9,747 nt of DNA from an uncultured archaeon. Its GTDB lineage: Archaea > Thermoproteota > Nitrososphaeria > Nitrososphaerales > CALBXV01. Location of the stretch: the NCBI GenBank assembly GCA_937890045.1, contig CALBXV010000434.1, positions 1 to 9,747 on the forward strand, read 5' to 3'. Of the stretch, positions 1-7,095 are shown piece after piece; within the stretch, counting starts at the first letter, position 1; each line of letters starts with the position of its first letter. The translations under genes were made by a program, and so were the position numbers. The notes beneath the pieces were generated by a model that saw only the letters and a program-made list of their open reading frames with translations, was not told the DNA's origin and did no database searches.

Positions 1-96
1 TGGTTTTCCATTTACATCTATAACATTTTTTTGTGGTACTCGTTTAGAACCACCTCTTGCTAAAGTGATTCCCATTACTGTTTTTCTACTAATCAA
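1..96 (-). CDS. CMP-nonulosonate cytidylyltransferase (NeuA/PseF/LegF-like), N-terminal fragment
   Basis: Only the 5' end lies in the window; the frame is open to base 1. The translation holds ARGGSKRVPQKN followed by V-I-D-V-N-G-K-P. This is the N-terminal nucleotide-binding signature (ARGGSK-x-x-P-x-KN ... GKP) of acylneuraminate cytidylyltransferases, which activate sialic, pseudaminic or legionaminic acid with CTP to CMP-sugars. KdsB has a different loop, so CMP-Kdo is unlikely. I prefer the TTG at 96-94 as start. It lies 8 bases after a perfect AAGGAG and gives a complete first beta strand (KTVMGITLA) before the ARGG loop. The alternative ATG at 75-73 has no good ribosome site and leaves only five residues before ARGG. 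With the TTG start the gene overlaps the upstream glycosyltransferase by 8 bases, so it is likely the next gene of the operon. The family is secure; the exact sugar and the start are not. Confidence 0.8.
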   Translation of the reverse strand, partial: MISRKTVMGITLARGGSKRVPQKNVIDVNGKP

Positions 97-1057
97 AATC
101 AAAACTCCTTAAAGGACCTGATATAGGATCGTGATGGTAAAAATGCCACAACAAAGTATCTTTATATTGTTCTTTAACAGGCTCAAAAGTATTTCTATCC
201 TCATAATCAAATCCCCATCTTTCTTTCCAAACTTCTAAGTGACCCCATTTACCATAATAAAAATTACCTTCTTTAGAATCACCACCACCCTTAGACTCAC
301 TAAATAACCTAGGTGAATTTAATGGCATATCCGATTCCTCTTTACTCAATTGATCATGTAACATATTGAAATGTGGAACAGTAACATTATATACATTTTT
401 ATATAAAAATTGAAAACAAATATCATCCCATGCGTGAAAAAAGTGATAATCTCCTGTTGGAATTACATGCTCTTTAAATACTGGTAAATTCAATGCAACC
501 GAATACCAACATACAGATTCTACTGCAAATGGCTTATCAAATCCCTTAGAATAATCAACACGAGAGTCTGGTCTAAATCTTTTATTTCTGTAGTACTTAT
601 CTCCAGGTTCTAATGGTGCTCTAGCAGTATCTTGTAGTTCTCTATATCCTTTCTTAACCCAATCTCTAAATGAGGGATTTGATAAAGTATGATATTGATT
701 AAATCCTACTGTACCAAACTCATCTAATTGTCCAGTTAAAACTAATTCATTAAATGTACTAAAAAAAGCTTTGTCTATAGGAAAACAATCATGCTGAAAC
801 CAAATTGCCCAATTTATACCTAATTTACCAAAATGTTTTTCTGCAGTAGACATATTATTTTGAAGACCTCTTTCTTCTCTGTCCATATAAACTGCACCAT
901 GTTTTTCACAAACCTTCTTACCTAAATTTTTATTTTCATCTGAAGAATCCTCATCAATATTTAAAATATCAAATCCTTCAGTATCTATTTTAGATAACCA
1001 AGCTTCTAATAAATTATAGTTATTTCTACTTGTAAATAATATACCTATTTTATTCAT
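89..1057 (-). CDS. Putative GT2-like (GT-A fold) glycosyltransferase
   Basis: This 322-residue soluble protein has no signal peptide or membrane segment. The start begins MNKIGILFTSRNN, a typical first strand and loop of GT-A enzymes. Next comes NIDEDSSDEN (residues 33-42), matching the nucleotide-binding 'DDGSxD' region of family 2 transferases. WFQHDC (87-92) sits where the metal-binding DxD usually lies. HAWDDICFQFL (208-218) resembles the acceptor-side 'WDDxxF' block. The predicted role is transfer of a nucleotide-activated sugar to a growing surface glycan on the cytoplasmic face; donor and acceptor cannot be told. An in-frame ATG at 1105 would add 16 residues, but they overlap the 3' end of the previous gene out of frame. 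The ATG at 1057 follows that gene's TAA by one base and has AGGA 7 bases upstream, so I use it. GT-A fold is fairly likely; the specific GT2 assignment is inference. Confidence 0.75.
   Translation of the reverse strand: MNKIGILFTSRNNYNLLEAWLSKIDTEGFDILNIDEDSSDENKNLGKKVCEKHGAVYMDREERGLQNNMSTAEKHFGKLGINWAIWFQHDCFPIDKAFFSTFNELVLTGQLDEFGTVGFNQYHTLSNPSFRDWVKKGYRELQDTARAPLEPGDKYYRNKRFRPDSRVDYSKGFDKPFAVESVCWYSVALNLPVFKEHVIPTGDYHFFHAWDDICFQFLYKNVYNVTVPHFNMLHDQLSKEESDMPLNSPRLFSESKGGGDSKEGNFYYGKWGHLEVWKERWGFDYEDRNTFEPVKEQYKDTLLWHFYHHDPISGPLRSFDFD
105..110 (-). promoter_or_regulatory. Shine-Dalgarno AAGGAG that decides a TTG start
   Basis: On the minus strand AAGGAG lies inside the last codons of the upstream glycosyltransferase gene, 8 bases before the TTG at 96-94. 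It is the best ribosome site near this junction. It favours TTG over the downstream ATG (75-73), which is preceded only by AGTAGAAAAACAGTA. Confidence 0.6.
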
Positions 1058-1058
1058 T

Positions 1059-2339
1059 TTATATTCCTGCCAATTCCCATTCACTAAAAAACTTTTTGAA
1101 TACATTCACTACATGCTCTCGAGCACCTTGATTAATATGTGGATGACAACCTATAAAAAAACTATTATCAGTAATGTAATTTGCGTTTTTCAAATCACCT
1201 TGTACTTCAAACTTTTCATTTTTCATACAAGGTTGTTTTGCTAAATTACCACCCATAATTGCTCTGGTATCTATTCCATTATCTTCTAAATAATTAACTA
1301 TTGTTTTTCTATTGAGTCCATTATTAGGTTTAACTGTTATGATATATCCATAAAATGCATGTTCCCCTTTATCTGGAATAAAAGGTAACTGTAAATGAAA
1401 TTTATAATCACTAAGATGTTTGGTATAATAATCAGCTATTTCATTTCGTTGTTTATTCAACTCATCTAATTTTCTAACTTGTGGAATTCCTAAAGATGCA
1501 TATATATCTGTCATTCTAAGATTATACCCAACAACTTCAAATGCATATCTTTCATCAAAATCTTGCAACTCATCATTAGAATAATAAAACCTCGATTTAT
1601 TTTTATCATATTCTTTCAACCTACCAAATTCTCTCATTGATTGTAACAAACTATACAACTCCTCATCATTTGTCATAACCATCCCACCTTCACCAGTAGT
1701 AATGTTATGTGCTACAAAAAAACTAAATGTAGATAGAGTTCCAAATGAACCCATCTTTTTACCATCCCAAGATGCACCATGTGCTTCACAACAATCTTCT
1801 AAAACTGGTAAATTATGATAATTTGCCACATCCATAACACTTCTCATATCAATAGGACAAGCCAAAGTTGGAACTGGCATTATTAATCCTGTATTATTAT
1901 TTATTGCCATTTCCATTTCAACAAGATTAATATTATAAGTATCCCTATCCACATCAACAAATCTCGGAACTAATCCTAATTGAACTATTGGCATCACAAC
2001 TGTAGCAAATGTAGTTGCTGGTAAAATAACTTCAGAACCTGCCTTAACTTTACCAGATTTGAGTAATACAGACAATGCAAGTAAATTTGCAGATGAACCA
2101 GAATTACAAGCAACTCCAAATCTAGTACCTATATACTCTGAATACAATCTTTCAAATTCTTTAACCTTTGGACCTTGTGATAATCTTAAATCCAACAAAG
2201 TACTAATAGCACCTCTCAATTCCTCATCTGAATAACAAGGATATCCAACAGAAACTCTATCTGTTTCTGGATTAAATGGTTTTTCTTTTAAGTATTCATC
2301 ACAATACTCTGATACCATATCTAATATTTTTTCTTTCAT
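1059..2339 (-). CDS. ColD/RfbH-type PLP-dependent nucleotide-sugar 3-dehydratase
   Basis: The product has 426 residues of the DegT/DnrJ/EryC1 fold-type I family. Visible landmarks are NSGSSANLL (79-87, PLP phosphate binding), EDCCEAHGA (181-189, with Asp182 for the PLP ring nitrogen) and TFSFFVAHNITTGEGG (204-219). Where aminotransferases carry the PLP lysine, this protein has His211, the hallmark of ColD and RfbH/E1, which remove the sugar 3-hydroxyl instead of transaminating C4. GNLAKQP (364-370) and FFIGCHP (394-400) are further matches to that subgroup. The cysteine cluster expected of the [2Fe-2S] RfbH/E1 enzymes after the REFGR segment (236-240) is absent, so a ColD-like reaction on GDP-4-keto-6-deoxymannose fits better, and gmd is in the same operon. 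ColD is about 390 residues; this protein is longer, with extra N-terminal residues typical of RfbH. The ATG shares ATGA with the preceding gene. Class is confident; the nucleotide carried by the substrate is inferred. Confidence 0.88.
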   Translation of the reverse strand: MKEKILDMVSEYCDEYLKEKPFNPETDRVSVGYPCYSDEELRGAISTLLDLRLSQGPKVKEFERLYSEYIGTRFGVACNSGSSANLLALSVLLKSGKVKAGSEVILPATTFATVVMPIVQLGLVPRFVDVDRDTYNINLVEMEMAINNNTGLIMPVPTLACPIDMRSVMDVANYHNLPVLEDCCEAHGASWDGKKMGSFGTLSTFSFFVAHNITTGEGGMVMTNDEELYSLLQSMREFGRLKEYDKNKSRFYYSNDELQDFDERYAFEVVGYNLRMTDIYASLGIPQVRKLDELNKQRNEIADYYTKHLSDYKFHLQLPFIPDKGEHAFYGYIITVKPNNGLNRKTIVNYLEDNGIDTRAIMGGNLAKQPCMKNEKFEVQGDLKNANYITDNSFFIGCHPHINQGAREHVVNVFKKFFSEWELAGI

Positions 2340-3349
2340 TTTTGATCCCTTCTTCCTTTAATAGAATACCAATCATAATTGTCTACATACCATCTATATG
2401 TTTTTTCCAACCCCTCTTCAGTTGAATAAATAATATCATATCCTAAACCTCTAAGTTTATCTATATTGGGACATCTCCTTTTAACACTACCTTCTGGTGC
2501 TGGCAATACTTCAAAGTTTGGTTTTTTATTTGCTACCTTAAATAACATTTTAGCCAAATCAATAATTTTCATTTCTTCTTTATCATTCCCTATATTATAA
2601 GTTTCACCATTAGTTTCTTCAGATTCCATAATCATAATCAATGAATCAATAACATTTCCTATATAATTAAAAGAACGTGTTTCCTTACCACCATAAATTT
2701 TAAATGGAGATTCATCTTTTATTATTCTATCTATAAATTGTGCAACAACATGTTCAAATCCCATTCTCGGTCCAAAAAAATTATGAGGTCTCACTATAGT
2801 AAATCTATCAAAATCTCGTCCATGCTTATAACAATTAAATGCAACCTCACTTGTTAATTTACCAACTCCATAACTCCACCTAACATTTTTAACATCATCA
2901 ATTGATAAAGGTACTTCTTCTGGAGTTGGAATTGGAAATTTTCTACCCATAACTTTCATTGTACCAGCATATGCTTCACAACTACTTGTATAAAGTATTT
3001 TTCCCCTACTTTGACTTACTATCCAATCAAGAAGATTTATAGTACCAATAACTCCAGTTTTTAAAACTTCAACTGGATGATTATAAAAATTAGCAGTTCC
3101 ATTAAATGCAGCCAAATGATAAATGTAATCATAATAATCCTTTTGTAAATACTGAAAAGTATTTAAAGATGTAATATCACCTTTAATAGATTTACAATTT
3201 TCATGCTGAGTAACTTTTCTAAAATCTTCATCGTCATTTGGTCTGGAAAAATTATCTATTAAAGTAATTTCATAATCTTTATCCAATAAACTTTTAGCCA
3301 AATGTAACCCAACAAATCCTGCACCACCTGTAATTAATACTTTTTTCAT
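2336..3349 (-). CDS. NAD-dependent nucleotide-sugar epimerase/dehydratase (extended SDR)
   Basis: This is a 337-residue extended short-chain dehydrogenase/reductase, normal length for the family. The N-terminus holds the NAD-binding GGAGFVG loop (residues 8-14) and Asp32 after the second strand, which favours NAD over NADP. HLAAF (78-82), TSSCEAYAG (121-129) and YGVGK (160-164; Tyr160 and Lys164 catalytic) follow in order. RPHNFFGPRMG (187-197), ETRSFNYIG (223-231) and RRCPNID (291-297) complete the sugar-nucleotide half. The pattern resembles UDP-glucose 4-epimerase, UDP-glucuronate epimerase and UDP-xylose synthase, and I cannot separate these. The gene lies directly after a UDP-glucose-dehydrogenase-like gene (ATGA overlap, Shine-Dalgarno AGGA within that gene's end), so a UDP-glucuronate substrate is plausible. 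It also precedes the ColD-like gene (again ATGA), so it could instead be the reductase/epimerase completing a 3,6-dideoxyhexose, although it lacks the typical Fcl/ColC start. Confidence 0.88.
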   Translation of the reverse strand: MKKVLITGGAGFVGLHLAKSLLDKDYEITLIDNFSRPNDDEDFRKVTQHENCKSIKGDITSLNTFQYLQKDYYDYIYHLAAFNGTANFYNHPVEVLKTGVIGTINLLDWIVSQSRGKILYTSSCEAYAGTMKVMGRKFPIPTPEEVPLSIDDVKNVRWSYGVGKLTSEVAFNCYKHGRDFDRFTIVRPHNFFGPRMGFEHVVAQFIDRIIKDESPFKIYGGKETRSFNYIGNVIDSLIMIMESEETNGETYNIGNDKEEMKIIDLAKMLFKVANKKPNFEVLPAPEGSVKRRCPNIDKLRGLGYDIIYSTEEGLEKTYRWYVDNYDWYSIKGRRDQK

Positions 3350-4143
3350 ATTTCCTTTCTCATTCCTTTTGGAACTTTTACAATAAATTTATCATTTTCT
3401 TCAATTATCATTTTAAATAATTGTAAATCCAAACCCAATTTTTCAACTAAATAACTCATTGCTTTAGTGTCCTTCGGTAAACAAACTCCACCAAATCCAC
3501 CAAAATCTTTATTTACATTTAAATAATGACCTTCAAAAATACCATGCAATAAAAACGCATCCTTAACAACATCATAATTAGCACCAAGTTCTTTGCATAT
3601 TTTATAAAAAGTATTAGCAAATGTAACTCTCATTGCTTTGTATGTATTAGAAAAATATTTTACTAACTCTGATTCAATAATACTTGATTTAATTCTATGA
3701 ACTGGTAAACTACCATGACTATCTTTTATTTTTTTATATACTTCCTCACTATCTGTACCTACAAGTAACAAAGAATTATGATTTATAAAATCTTCTTCTG
3801 CACATCGTTCTCTTAAAAATTCTGGAACAAAACACATAGTAAGATTTGTTTCGCTTCTAAACTTCTCAGTAGTACCAGGCTCAACTGTACTTTTTATTGC
3901 AACAATACCTTTATAATTTAATCTATCTAAATCATTAACAACCTCATGAACTATAGATACATCACATGCCCCATCTTCATTTGAATTTGTAGGTACACAA
4001 ATATAACATATTTCTGTATCTAAAACATCTTCTATTTTTGTATAAAGTTTAACATCATGCTCCTTTACATCATGACCAATTCTTTCAAATCCAGCTTTAA
4101 TTGCTGAACCAACCACCCCCAATCCAACTATTCCTATATTCAT
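3346..4143 (-). CDS. Short UDP-glucose/GDP-mannose dehydrogenase family protein lacking the C-terminal domain
   Basis: Only 265 residues long, against roughly 400-450 for Ugd-type enzymes. The Rossmann domain begins with GLGVVGS (7-13) and carries VPT (50-52), DGACDVS (57-63), STVEPGTT (85-92) and PEFLRE (107-112). The central helical domain has ELVKYFSN (159-166; Lys162 and Asn166 match conserved active-site residues) and FGGVCLPKD (217-225), with Cys221 the expected thiohemiacetal nucleophile. The reaction is thus probably the two-step NAD oxidation of C6 of a nucleotide hexose to a uronic acid. Sequence ends shortly after the central helix, so the second Rossmann-like domain that normally helps bind the nucleotide sugar is missing. 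The next gene starts on the ATGA of its stop, so I see no remnant. Either a compact family member or a non-classical enzyme. The start has a strong AGGAG five bases upstream. Confidence 0.85.
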   Translation of the reverse strand: MNIGIVGLGVVGSAIKAGFERIGHDVKEHDVKLYTKIEDVLDTEICYICVPTNSNEDGACDVSIVHEVVNDLDRLNYKGIVAIKSTVEPGTTEKFRSETNLTMCFVPEFLRERCAEEDFINHNSLLLVGTDSEEVYKKIKDSHGSLPVHRIKSSIIESELVKYFSNTYKAMRVTFANTFYKICKELGANYDVVKDAFLLHGIFEGHYLNVNKDFGGFGGVCLPKDTKAMSYLVEKLGLDLQLFKMIIEENDKFIVKVPKGMRKEI

Positions 4144-4148
4144 AGTAT

Positions 4149-4153
4149 CTCCT
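4149..4153 (-). promoter_or_regulatory. Shine-Dalgarno AGGAG of the short dehydrogenase gene
   Basis: AGGAG lies 5 bases before the ATG at 4143, and its AG overlaps the TAG stop (4154-4152) of the preceding gene. It is among the strongest ribosome sites in the operon. This junction has the widest gap (8 bases) between any two complete genes here. Confidence 0.65.
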
Positions 4154-5219
4154 ATAAAAAGTTTCTAAGTTTATTAATATATGTTTCTGTACAATTAAAA
4201 TCTAATCCACCTTCAATAGTATAATTAATAAATTCTTCATCCCTACCATTTTCTATTTGTTCCTCAACACTATTTAAAATATCTTTTTTATTTAATTGTA
4301 CTAACCCCCTGTAATCATAAAAATTGCCTGTTATCCCAGCACCATCAATTAATATAGTAGGTATCCCTTTTTGAATAGATTTAAATGCAAATGTAGATGG
4401 TGCAGATATTACAATACTTGCTCCACAAATAAGTTGATTATTATCTTCAAAATCCATCATAACAATATAATCTAATTCTTTTGGAACTATACTTGCCAAA
4501 TACTGAAAATCCTTATCTGGGTATGGCTGATCAGCCCTACTCTTCAATTTAAATACAACTCTTTTATCATATTCCTTTTGCAATTCAAGCAAACCACTTT
4601 CTTTCATAAAATTCTCATCAAACTGAACATCAAAAGGACAATCTCTATTACCTAAAAAATTAACAATAACAAGAATAAAATCATCAGTTCTTTCATAATA
4701 TTTTAATTCATCATTTGATGGTATACCTACAGTAAAAATATAATCATTATTTTCACTTGCATCCTTTTCTTTCTGACCAAATACAAATGCATAATCAAAA
4801 GCCTTTTTATAAAATTGAGTAATATGACTCTTTGGTGGAAACCACCAATTTCCATGTACATTTCCAATCATAGAACAATCTGTATTTTGTGTTTGTTCAT
4901 ATAAAAGATGAACTCCATGCCTATTTCTATCATCATCATAAAGAATAATATCATACCCTTTAATATCAAAATCTATCATTTCTTTAGAAGGATTTAATCT
5001 TGATGACTCAAATCCTGCATCATAAACATCATCAATAAAGTCAATATACCTTGCTTCAAATAACATTCGGGGGTCAATATCCCCATACCACCTCATATCA
5101 TAACTCATCTCATTCACTCTTAATAAATCTATACTACAAAATTTACTTAATTCAGGAATAATAGGATATATTTTTTCCCCTACCCTATAAACCGTTGTTA
5201 TTAATAATACTTTATTCAT
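4152..5219 (-). CDS. Putative GT-B-like glycosyl- or glycerophosphotransferase
   Basis: This 355-residue soluble protein has no membrane segment. It appears to have two Rossmann-like halves. The first starts MNKVLLITTVYR and runs to about residue 170, including VHGNWWFPPK (121-130), FVFGQKEKD (145-153) and TVGIPSNDEL (163-172); a 'this caller's name, then G-x-P-x-x-D' pattern of this kind is common in GT-B enzymes. The second half holds ICGASIVISAPSTFAFKS (264-281) followed by GIPTILID (285-292). This matches the usual C-terminal donor-site pattern (adlvIs..St...ea...g.P.I) of GT-B glycosyltransferases, CDP-glycerol glycerophosphotransferases and UDP-GlcNAc 2-epimerases. I do not recognise the specific family. 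Position between putative GT-A genes and nucleotide-sugar enzymes supports a role in glycan assembly. The start shares ATGA with the upstream stop and has no clear Shine-Dalgarno, suggesting translational coupling. Confidence 0.65.
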   Translation of the reverse strand: MNKVLLITTVYRVGEKIYPIIPELSKFCSIDLLRVNEMSYDMRWYGDIDPRMLFEARYIDFIDDVYDAGFESSRLNPSKEMIDFDIKGYDIILYDDDRNRHGVHLLYEQTQNTDCSMIGNVHGNWWFPPKSHITQFYKKAFDYAFVFGQKEKDASENNDYIFTVGIPSNDELKYYERTDDFILVIVNFLGNRDCPFDVQFDENFMKESGLLELQKEYDKRVVFKLKSRADQPYPDKDFQYLASIVPKELDYIVMMDFEDNNQLICGASIVISAPSTFAFKSIQKGIPTILIDGAGITGNFYDYRGLVQLNKKDILNSVEEQIENGRDEEFINYTIEGGLDFNCTETYINKLRNFL

Positions 5220-6118
5220 TTATGTTTAGGTAAGGGGATACCTTCTAAAGATTCCATAATTTTACCTTCCCTTATTTTGTCTTCCGCAGACATAATTTTA
5301 TCCATAGTATTCTCGTTCGAAACTTCTTTTTGCAGTTTATCATCGTATTCTATAAAAATTTCTTTTGAAGGAATATAACATCTTAAATCTTCGAATCTAT
5401 CCATTCCATTTTCAAAATCATAATATCCTTCATAAAAATTCGGTTGTCTTATATCAGCAAATGGTATTCTTGGCCCAAAATGTGAAGCACCACTACCAAT
5501 ATGATTATAACTAGCACCTGGTTTACCACCAATTCTTTCCATACTCCAATCCTTTTTACTTTCTGGTATAAACTCTTTAAGTCTTTCCAAAAAAAACTCA
5601 GTTCTATAAATTCCATCTAATGATAATCTTTTATGTGGTGCAAATTTACCCCAATACAAATGACCAAACTCAGCTTTCTGCATCATAGGAAATTTTTCCC
5701 CACCCTTACTTTTTATCATCTTCTTTGTATACCTTTTATTATTATATTTACCAATCTTTGTAAGTAAAAAATAATCACAACCATATTTTACAAATGCTTC
5801 ATCTGCCACATTCAACCATTCTTCTCTATTCATGTTAACTTGTTGGTCTTCACATAAATACATCACTAATGGAGTCTTTACTTGCTCAACTAAAGATAAA
5901 GTTACTAATGCCCAATCCTTTTCTAACTCATTATAAAAGTCCAATTGTGATATATGTTTTCTATATGATTCTAATATAACTTCTAAATTCTCAGTATCAT
6001 TAAAATTAACAATAAATGGACACTTCAAAACCTCATTAAGTTTAGAAAGATTATCAGTAATAATTTTTAATCTGTCCGTATCATCACATATAAAATTTTG
6101 AACTACAGTTAAGCTCAT
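5216..6118 (-). CDS. Putative GT-A-like glycosyltransferase (orphan)
   Basis: A 300-residue protein not assignable to a named family. Its best landmark is TPLVMYLCEDQQVN (82-95), which has the hydrophobic strand plus acidic pair (Glu90-Asp91) typical of the metal/nucleotide site in GT-A enzymes ('tpyvly..DD'). It is preceded by a helix of the kind that packs there. Downstream are conserved-looking aromatic and glycine patches (FGHLYWGKFAPHKR 151-164; GGKPGASYNHIGSGASHFG 197-215) that could form an acceptor site. The charged tail after about residue 250 looks helical. There is no signal peptide or membrane segment. The gene lies between gmd and the GT-B-like gene, with ATGA overlaps on both sides and no visible Shine-Dalgarno at its ATG, so expression probably depends on coupling to gmd. 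Glycosyltransferase function is inference from one motif plus context; an unrelated sugar-modifying enzyme is possible. Confidence 0.6.
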   Translation of the reverse strand: MSLTVVQNFICDDTDRLKIITDNLSKLNEVLKCPFIVNFNDTENLEVILESYRKHISQLDFYNELEKDWALVTLSLVEQVKTPLVMYLCEDQQVNMNREEWLNVADEAFVKYGCDYFLLTKIGKYNNKRYTKKMIKSKGGEKFPMMQKAEFGHLYWGKFAPHKRLSLDGIYRTEFFLERLKEFIPESKKDWSMERIGGKPGASYNHIGSGASHFGPRIPFADIRQPNFYEGYYDFENGMDRFEDLRCYIPSKEIFIEYDDKLQKEVSNENTMDKIMSAEDKIREGKIMESLEGIPLPKHK

Positions 6119-7095
6119 TTATAAATATTTAACCAATGTTCGATCATTTCATCCATCAAAGAATTAAAATCATATTCTGGTTTCCAACCAAGAACTTCTC
6201 TAATTTTAGTTGGATCTCCCTTTAAATATTTCAACTCATGCGGCCTCATATACTTTTCATTTTGAACAACATAATCTTGATAATCCATATCTAACTTACT
6301 AAAAACAGTATGACATAAATCCCTAATTGAACGTGTTTCTCCAGTAGCAACAACAAAATCATCTGGTTCTGTATGTTGCATTATCATAATCATAGCTTTA
6401 GTATAATCTTTAGAATGACCCCAATCTCTATATGAATCCATATTACCTAACTCTAATTTATCAACTATACCCTTTTTAATTTGAACTGCTGTTTTTACAA
6501 CTTTATTAGTTACAAAATTAGAACCTCTTCTTGGGGATTCATGATTAAATAATATCCCATTACATGTCCATAATTTATAAGCATGTCTGTAATTCCTCAT
6601 CAAATTATATGCAAATACTTTAGCACATCCATAGGGACTTGTAGGATGCATAGGTGTAGATTCTCTTTGATAACCATCTTCATCAACTGAACTACCAAAC
6701 ATCTCTGATGATGAAGCTTGATAAACCTTAGCCTTCGGACAATGTTGTCTCATTGATTCCAATAAATTTAATAATCCTAACGCATTAGTTTGAACTGTAA
6801 ATTGTGGAATATCAAAACTAATTCGTACATGACTTTGTGCAGCAATATTATAAATTTCATCCGGCTTTACAGTTCTCAACATTCTATCAATTGAACTTAC
6901 ATCCAATAAATCACAATACTCTGTATGAATTGAATTATTTCTCATTAAATGATCAATTCTACTTTCTTGATGTTCAGCAACTGAATTCCTGCGAATAAAT
7001 CCATAAACTTCATATCCCCTTTCAAGCAAATGTTCTGCAAGATAACTACCATCCTGTCCTGTTATACCTGTAACTACTGCTTTTCTCTTCTTCAT
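6115..7095 (-). CDS. gmd: GDP-mannose 4,6-dehydratase
   Basis: This 326-residue extended SDR converts GDP-D-mannose to GDP-4-keto-6-deoxy-D-mannose. The N-terminal TGITGQDGSYLAE (9-21) is the Gmd-type cofactor loop, and RRNS (35-38) matches the NADP-binding segment. QASSSEMFG (126-134) gives Ser129 and Glu131 at the catalytic Thr/Ser and Glu positions. SPYGCAK (153-159) gives Tyr155 and Lys159. NHESPRRG (184-191), YRDWGHSKDY (222-231), the RPHEL block (284-288) and the following LKGDPTK (291-297) are all diagnostic. It is slightly shorter than common bacterial Gmd (about 340-370). The product feeds GDP-fucose, GDP-rhamnose, perosamine or colitose routes. No GMER/Fcl is in the window, but a ColD-like dehydratase is, which points to a 3,6-dideoxy sugar. 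The ATGA start overlaps the preceding gene, with AGGAG 7 bases upstream. Confidence 0.96.
   Translation of the reverse strand: MKKRKAVVTGITGQDGSYLAEHLLERGYEVYGFIRRNSVAEHQESRIDHLMRNNSIHTEYCDLLDVSSIDRMLRTVKPDEIYNIAAQSHVRISFDIPQFTVQTNALGLLNLLESMRQHCPKAKVYQASSSEMFGSSVDEDGYQRESTPMHPTSPYGCAKVFAYNLMRNYRHAYKLWTCNGILFNHESPRRGSNFVTNKVVKTAVQIKKGIVDKLELGNMDSYRDWGHSKDYTKAMIMIMQHTEPDDFVVATGETRSIRDLCHTVFSKLDMDYQDYVVQNEKYMRPHELKYLKGDPTKIREVLGWKPEYDFNSLMDEMIEHWLNIYK

Noticed and set aside
1058..1105. 16-residue N-terminal extension of the GT2-like protein from an ATG at 1105.
   Set aside because: It overlaps the end of the dehydratase gene in another frame, has no good ribosome site, and adds residues before the natural first strand MNKIGILF. 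The ATG at 1057 has AGGA at 7 bases and the common close spacing.
1059..2339. Reading the dehydratase as an ordinary C4 sugar aminotransferase.
   Set aside because: The PLP lysine position is histidine and the GNLAKQP segment matches 3-dehydratases.
2772..2782. Run of seven A (T on the coding strand) in the SDR gene as a possible slippage or frameshift site.
   Set aside because: The protein reads through normally with family motifs (NFFGPRMG) at this very point, so there is no sign of a frameshift.
6120..6127. TATAAATA on the plus strand.
   Set aside because: It points against every gene here and would only give antisense RNA; most likely chance in AT-rich sequence.
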